Assembly: GCA_029287355.1 (NCBI GenBank) | Contig: JARFRH010000267.1 | Span: 1 to 39,067 of the forward strand | Direction: 5' to 3' | Source: Maribacter sp. | GTDB taxonomy: Bacteria > Bacteroidota > Bacteroidia > Flavobacteriales > Flavobacteriaceae | DNA length: 39,067 bases | In this document: positions 35,463-39,067 of the stretch, piece by piece | How the letters are laid out: every line of letters begins with the position of its first letter | Numbering within the stretch: the first letter of the stretch is position 1 | Made by a program: the position numbers and the translations under genes | Notes under the pieces: model-generated | Database searches by the model: none | What the model was told of the DNA's origin: nothing | The model's input: the letters and a program-made list of their open reading frames with translations, nothing else

Positions 35463-37070
35463 TTATTCTTTGGGTTCTTTATTTCGAATCACCTTTTCTA
35501 GGGTATTTCCATCTCCATCCAAAAAATGGGTCTCGAAATCGGAGTCATTCACCCAACCGGCTTTTGTTTCCTCCCCGGCCATATAACGACCATAAAAATC
35601 AGCATTTCTGGTAAAGGGATGCTGTTCATACAAATGCCCATAACCTTTCATTCGCAAATCGTCTTGTTCAAGCAATTTCGACTCCATTTCTATTCTTAGT
35701 TCATTTTTTAATATCGCGTACTTGGCATCTTTTTCCAAATTCAGGATGCAGAATGGGTCATGGGTAATGTTGTATAATTCTTCTGTAACCCTTTTGCCAA
35801 AATTTAATTTCCAGTAGGTTTTATTTTCATCGGTTCTTCTTAGCCTCAAGATTTCACTTTTTGTCGGGCTCGCATCTGTATTCAGATAACCGGTTTCAGG
35901 ATTTCCAGATGGCCAACGATCGGTTTCATAGTTTTTGATGTAAAGCATACTGTCTTTGTACATACCTCGGATGGGATAGCCTGCATCATTGGGCCTTCCT
36001 GTATCATGCCGTTCTTTACCCCCCAAAACATAATTCCGTTCCGGTTCTATTTGACCTGATTTTTCAGAAACGATAATATTCATTAGGCTTTTTCCTGTGG
36101 CAGGATGCATACCTGACGCTATCCAATCGATTCCGGCTGCATCCAAAAAAGTGGGTGCCAAGTCAATGAAACTGATATAATCATTGACCACTTTTGATTT
36201 TGATTTCCCTTTCCATAACAATGCCATAGGAATGTGATTCGCATTCTCGTATTGATTGCCTTTTACTCTGGGGAAAGGCATGCCGTGATCTGAGGTGACC
36301 ACTACTATCGTATTTTCCAAGAGATTACGGGTTCTTAGGGTTTCCAAGACCTTTACAATATGCTTGTCCGTATCCTCTATTTCATACCCATAATCAAGCA
36401 AATCATTGCGGGTGATTTCATTGTCGGGCCAATAGGGAGGAAATTTCGTGATCATATCGGTGGTCTTGCCCGCCAATCGTGCACCACTACCATACTCGTA
36501 TCCACGATGCGGTTCTATGGTACCCAACCAAAAACTCCAAGGACTATCTTTTGGGGCTTGGTCTAAAAAATCTTCGAAATTGGCACTGTAATCGTTGTTG
36601 CCAATTCCGCTGGTTGCAGGTTTGAGGGTCTTCTCATTATAAGCAGATCCCATCACCTCTCTTTGACTTCCATCTGCAGTTAGCGTGAGTGCCGGACCAT
36701 AGCCTTTACCTGTATGCCCGGTCGTATACCCATGCTCTAAAAGAACTTCTTGATAGGTCTTGAACTTTGAAGGAAAGTAGATGACGTGATTGGCGGCAGC
36801 ATCTAACTGCCATGAATTACGACCGGTTATGATCGCTGCCCTTGATGGAGCGCATTTTGCATTCGGAGTATAGGCTTTATTGAATAATATGCCTTCTTTG
36901 GCAACAAGGTCAAAGCCCGGAGTGTTTACATAACTACTGCCGTAGGCCGACATATCTAGACCGGCATCGTCGAACATAATGACCAAGATATTAGGACGTT
37001 TTTCCTCTTGGGAAATGGCAAGATGAACATTGAATACTAAAAAAACCGGAACGAGATATTTGATGTTCAT
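35463..37070 (-). CDS. Type I (formylglycine-dependent) sulfatase, exported
   Basis: A 535-residue sulfatase of the S1 family. Signal peptide [20 protein letters not shown] is followed by [13 protein letters not shown] with metal-binding Asp34 and Asp35. The maturation motif is [20 protein letters not shown]; Cys73 in C-A-P-S-R would become formylglycine. Later motifs are GKGYGP (basic residue of the active site) and [11 protein letters not shown] (metal-binding Asp and His). The [15 protein letters not shown] segment resembles N-sulfoglucosamine sulfohydrolase-type members, a hint only. The desulfated compound is likely taken up by the symporter encoded just upstream, since the start codon overlaps the symporter stop (ATGA). 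Confidence 0.94.
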   Translation of the reverse strand: MNIKYLVPVFLVFNVHLAISQEEKRPNILVIMFDDAGLDMSAYGSSYVNTPGFDLVAKEGILFNKAYTPNAKCAPSRAAIITGRNSWQLDAAANHVIYFPSKFKTYQEVLLEHGYTTGHTGKGYGPALTLTADGSQREVMGSAYNEKTLKPATSGIGNNDYSANFEDFLDQAPKDSPWSFWLGTIEPHRGYEYGSGARLAGKTTDMITKFPPYWPDNEITRNDLLDYGYEIEDTDKHIVKVLETLRTRNLLENTIVVVTSDHGMPFPRVKGNQYENANHIPMALLWKGKSKSKVVNDYISFIDLAPTFLDAAGIDWIASGMHPATGKSLMNIIVSEKSGQIEPERNYVLGGKERHDTGRPNDAGYPIRGMYKDSMLYIKNYETDRWPSGNPETGYLNTDASPTKSEILRLRRTDENKTYWKLNFGKRVTEELYNITHDPFCILNLEKDAKYAILKNELRIEMESKLLEQDDLRMKGYGHLYEQHPFTRNADFYGRYMAGEETKAGWVNDSDFETHFLDGDGNTLEKVIRNKEPKE

Positions 37071-38692
37071 AAGGCGAGCGTGCTAAAGGATATCATGATG
37101 TACAAGACAATAATAATGACAGCTGCCGAGGCAACAATATCCCAAATGTTATAACTTGATTTATTAGCGTTTTTCTGTTCGTCGGTAACTGTTCCGAAGG
37201 TCAAGCCCGCCAACTGTGTTTCCGAAGGGGCAGGGTAGAACATGCTGACCACTATGGCAATGGCAATACACATCGCGAAAAAGTAGGCTCCGAATACCAA
37301 CCAATTAATATCCGCAATATTGAAAAGAAAACTACCCTCGGCAAAACTGGATTTTAAGATTTCCAAGGTCAATTTTGTAAAACCGATGATAAAACCGCCA
37401 ATTAAGGTAGCAATAGCGCCGTTGGCATTGATTCTTTTATAAAAAATCCCTAATAAGAATACCGCGGCAATCGGAGGCGAGATATAGGCTTGTACATTTT
37501 GCAGGTATTCGTAAAGGCCATCCGATAATGTGGTTATGATTGGGATCCAAAGTAATCCCAGCCCTACTACAAAGAAAGTTGCAATTTGTCCTGTTTTGAC
37601 CAGCTCGGCTTCTGGTTTGTTGGGCTTTAATTTTTTATAGATATCCAAGGTAAAAAGGGTAGAGCAAGAGTTGAATACCGAAGCCAAAGAACTCATCAGC
37701 GCCGCCAATAAACCAGCCGCCACCAAACCTCTCAAACCCGAAGGCATGATATTGCTCATCAAAACAGGGAAGGCCTCATCAGGACTATCCCAATCCAGTT
37801 TCCCTTGCATTTTCAATCCCAAGGCGATAACCCCTGGAATCAAAAATAAGAATACAGGCATTAGTTTCAGAAGCGCTCCGAAAATACTACCACGCCGTCC
37901 CTCTTTGATATTTTTTGCTGCCAACACCCGTTGTACAATGACCTGATCGGTACACCAATACCAAATACCGACTACAGTACTCGTTATGAACAATGGCAAC
38001 CACGGATAATCAGGATCGGAATTGGGCCTCCACATGTTAAAGTAGTCGGCGCCCACAGTTGCTTTAAGTTCTGTCCATCCTCCTACGGCGTCCAGGCCTA
38101 AAAAAGTGAGAATACCGGCACCCAGAACTAAAACAATAGCTTGAATGGTTTCGGTATATACCACGGCCCGCATTCCTCCTAAAACCGTATAGAGTCCTGT
38201 CAATACAACCGTAGCTACGGCCCCAATCCAAAAGGGAATACCCAATAATGCCGAAACTACAACGCCACCGGCATAAATGGTTACCGAAACTTTAGTCAAG
38301 ATATAAGCAATTAAAGAAATGACGGAAAGCACCCATCTCGAACGCGCATCAAAACGTTTTTCTAAAAATTCGGGCATTGTAAAAACACCACTGCGCGCAT
38401 AAAAGGGCAGAAAGACCCACCCTAACATTAGAACTATCCATGCATGTAGTTCGTAAATAAGCAAGGGCATTTTATCTCCTGCGCCATTTCCTGCCAAACC
38501 AACTACATGTTCAGAGCCGATATTGGAAGCGAAAATGGATGCCCCGACCATGAACCATCCAATATTTCGTCCGGCCAGAAAATAGTCTTCGGTATTTTGC
38601 TGTTTTTGTTTGATGACCCACCAGGCAACGCCAAGCAGTATTATAAAATAAAGAGTGATGACCACCCAGTCAAAAGTGTCCAATCCTTTCAT
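37067..38692 (-). CDS. Sodium:solute symporter (SSS/SLC5 family)
   Basis: A 541-residue transporter with about 14 transmembrane helices. It begins with the extracellular-N-terminus type [20 protein letters not shown] and has the SSS signatures [79 protein letters not shown] and [22 protein letters not shown] (sodium site). The [11 protein letters not shown] stretch is typical of sugar-transporting SGLT-like members. A sodium-coupled sugar or sugar-acid substrate is likely but unproven. It is the first gene of a two-gene operon with the sulfatase and is divergent from the MarR-type gene. Confidence 0.95.
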   Translation of the reverse strand: MKGLDTFDWVVITLYFIILLGVAWWVIKQKQQNTEDYFLAGRNIGWFMVGASIFASNIGSEHVVGLAGNGAGDKMPLLIYELHAWIVLMLGWVFLPFYARSGVFTMPEFLEKRFDARSRWVLSVISLIAYILTKVSVTIYAGGVVVSALLGIPFWIGAVATVVLTGLYTVLGGMRAVVYTETIQAIVLVLGAGILTFLGLDAVGGWTELKATVGADYFNMWRPNSDPDYPWLPLFITSTVVGIWYWCTDQVIVQRVLAAKNIKEGRRGSIFGALLKLMPVFLFLIPGVIALGLKMQGKLDWDSPDEAFPVLMSNIMPSGLRGLVAAGLLAALMSSLASVFNSCSTLFTLDIYKKLKPNKPEAELVKTGQIATFFVVGLGLLWIPIITTLSDGLYEYLQNVQAYISPPIAAVFLLGIFYKRINANGAIATLIGGFIIGFTKLTLEILKSSFAEGSFLFNIADINWLVFGAYFFAMCIAIAIVVSMFYPAPSETQLAGLTFGTVTDEQKNANKSSYNIWDIVASAAVIIIVLYIMISFSTLAL

Positions 38693-38720
38693 GAATTTAA
38701 GTTTAGTATGGCAATTGGTT

Positions 38721-38750
38721 TAAAGATAACCGTTTTGTGTTTATAGACAA
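38721..38750 (-). promoter_or_regulatory. Predicted promoter of the symporter-sulfatase operon
   Basis: On the minus strand there is TTG (38748-38750), a 19-nt spacer and TATCTTTA (38721-38728, 7 of 8 to TAnnTTTG), giving a leader of about 23 nt before the start at 38692. Confidence 0.5.
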
Positions 38751-38824
38751 CTAATGGCAAAAGGATGAACAAGCCGGAGCAAACACTTTGTTTAATGATT
38801 AGAAAAAATTAATAAACAATTAAC

Positions 38825-38846
38825 AATGGTTGCATATGCAACCATT
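38825..38846. promoter_or_regulatory. Perfect 22-bp palindrome, probable MarR-type operator
   Basis: The half-site AATGGTTGCAT is followed directly by its exact reverse complement ATGCAACCATT. The palindrome lies 12 nt upstream of the -7 element of the MarR-type gene, over its -33 region, and about 75 nt upstream of the symporter promoter. Position and symmetry are those of an autoregulatory operator. Confidence 0.7.
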
Positions 38847-38857
38847 TTATTTTTAGT

Positions 38858-38865
38858 TAGTTTCG
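38858..38865 (+). promoter_or_regulatory. Predicted -7 element of the MarR-type gene
   Basis: TAGTTTCG (7 of 8 to TAnnTTTG), ending 4 nt before the GTG start codon, which suggests a leaderless transcript. Confidence 0.4.
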
Positions 38866-38869
38866 CACG

Positions 38870-39067
38870 GTGAAATCTAAAAAGATTGTTATCGATTTTG
38901 AGAGGTCTATAGGTCCATGGTTGGGAAGAACCATGAAACTAGTCGATTATCATATGAAAGAATCGTTTGCAAAGGAAGGGTTGGAGTTGAGTAAAGAGCA
39001 GATGGTCGTAGTTAAGACATTAGATGCGGAGGTTGGGGTGAGTGAGTGTGTGTGTGGATCGGTGGGG
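38870..39067 (+). CDS. MarR family transcriptional regulator (partial, 3' end beyond window)
   Basis: I translated this by hand from the GTG at 38870; it is open for 66 codons to the window edge. The product begins VKSKKIVIDFERSIGPWLGR, with MKLVDYHMKESFAKEGLELS and KEQMVVVKTLDAE, which is the dimerisation helix and first helix of the winged-helix domain of MarR proteins (pattern LTxxQxxVLxxL). The residues after KTLDAE (VGVSECVCGSVG) do not look like a MarR continuation, and the DNA there is a G/T-rich run, perhaps low-quality sequence. The upstream palindrome supports the regulator call. It may control itself and the divergent symporter-sulfatase operon. Confidence 0.7.
   Translation, partial: MKSKKIVIDFERSIGPWLGRTMKLVDYHMKESFAKEGLELSKEQMVVVKTLDAEVGVSECVCGSVG

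Overview
The window comes from a marine-type member of the Flavobacteriaceae (Bacteroidetes). The grounds are a complete gliding-motility / type IX secretion block (gldK-gldL-gldM-gldN), many Bacteroidetes-type -7 promoter elements (TAnnTTTG), many lipoproteins, a GIN/DUF2807 protein, a DUF983 protein, a type I sulfatase and an SSS sugar-type symporter. Base composition looks even throughout. I see no integrase, transposase, rRNA operon or CRISPR array. The left edge cuts through miaB and the right edge cuts through a MarR-type regulator; the last ~40 bases are odd in composition and may be poor contig-end sequence.

Layout. 1-842: miaB (minus, C-terminus missing). 984-3312: a membrane protein, then an LVIVD-repeat lipoprotein followed 5 nt later by a tiny Kunitz/BPTI-like lipoprotein. 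3510-6650: a large BNR/sortilin-type beta-propeller protein (minus). 6864-9356: topA. 9448-15538: an arginase-fold protein that has lost half of its metal ligands, then gldK, gldL, gldM, gldN, closed by a strong terminator. 15720-19250: a DAO-type flavoprotein, a DUF983 protein (minus, overlapping tail to tail) and an ABC-F ATPase. 19416-22378: three paralogous secreted plant-type leucine-rich-repeat proteins that share an unusual C-terminal RTADTKF-acidic tail. 22480-23160: DUF2807 adhesin-like protein (minus).

23318-33376 is a run of ten plus-strand genes: FGE-fold lipoprotein, Tat-exported Gfo/Idh/MocA oxidoreductase, YceI protein, DUF1549/DUF1553 cytochrome-type protein, Tat-exported DUF1501 protein, membrane cytochrome with an LRR tail, then a short-chain dehydrogenase and a fumarylacetoacetate-hydrolase-family enzyme. 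The first six resemble the planctomycete-type 'PSCyt/DUF1501' modules; the last two match the enzymes that end non-phosphorylative deoxy-sugar (for example L-fucose) breakdown. Next come tRNA-Arg(UCU) with a peculiar set of hairpins and tRNA-derived fragments behind it, a DUF885-like protein, and on the minus strand a symporter-sulfatase operon. The symporter is divergent from the MarR gene, whose promoter region carries a perfect 22-bp palindrome.

How the parts may work together (inference): GldKLMN form the T9SS core and motor that exports surface proteins. The right half looks like a carbohydrate-use region: desulfation by the sulfatase, uptake by the symporter, periplasmic redox steps by the Gfo/Idh, DUF1501 and cytochrome proteins, and cytoplasmic cleavage by the SDR and FAH pair. 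No substrate can be read from the sequence.
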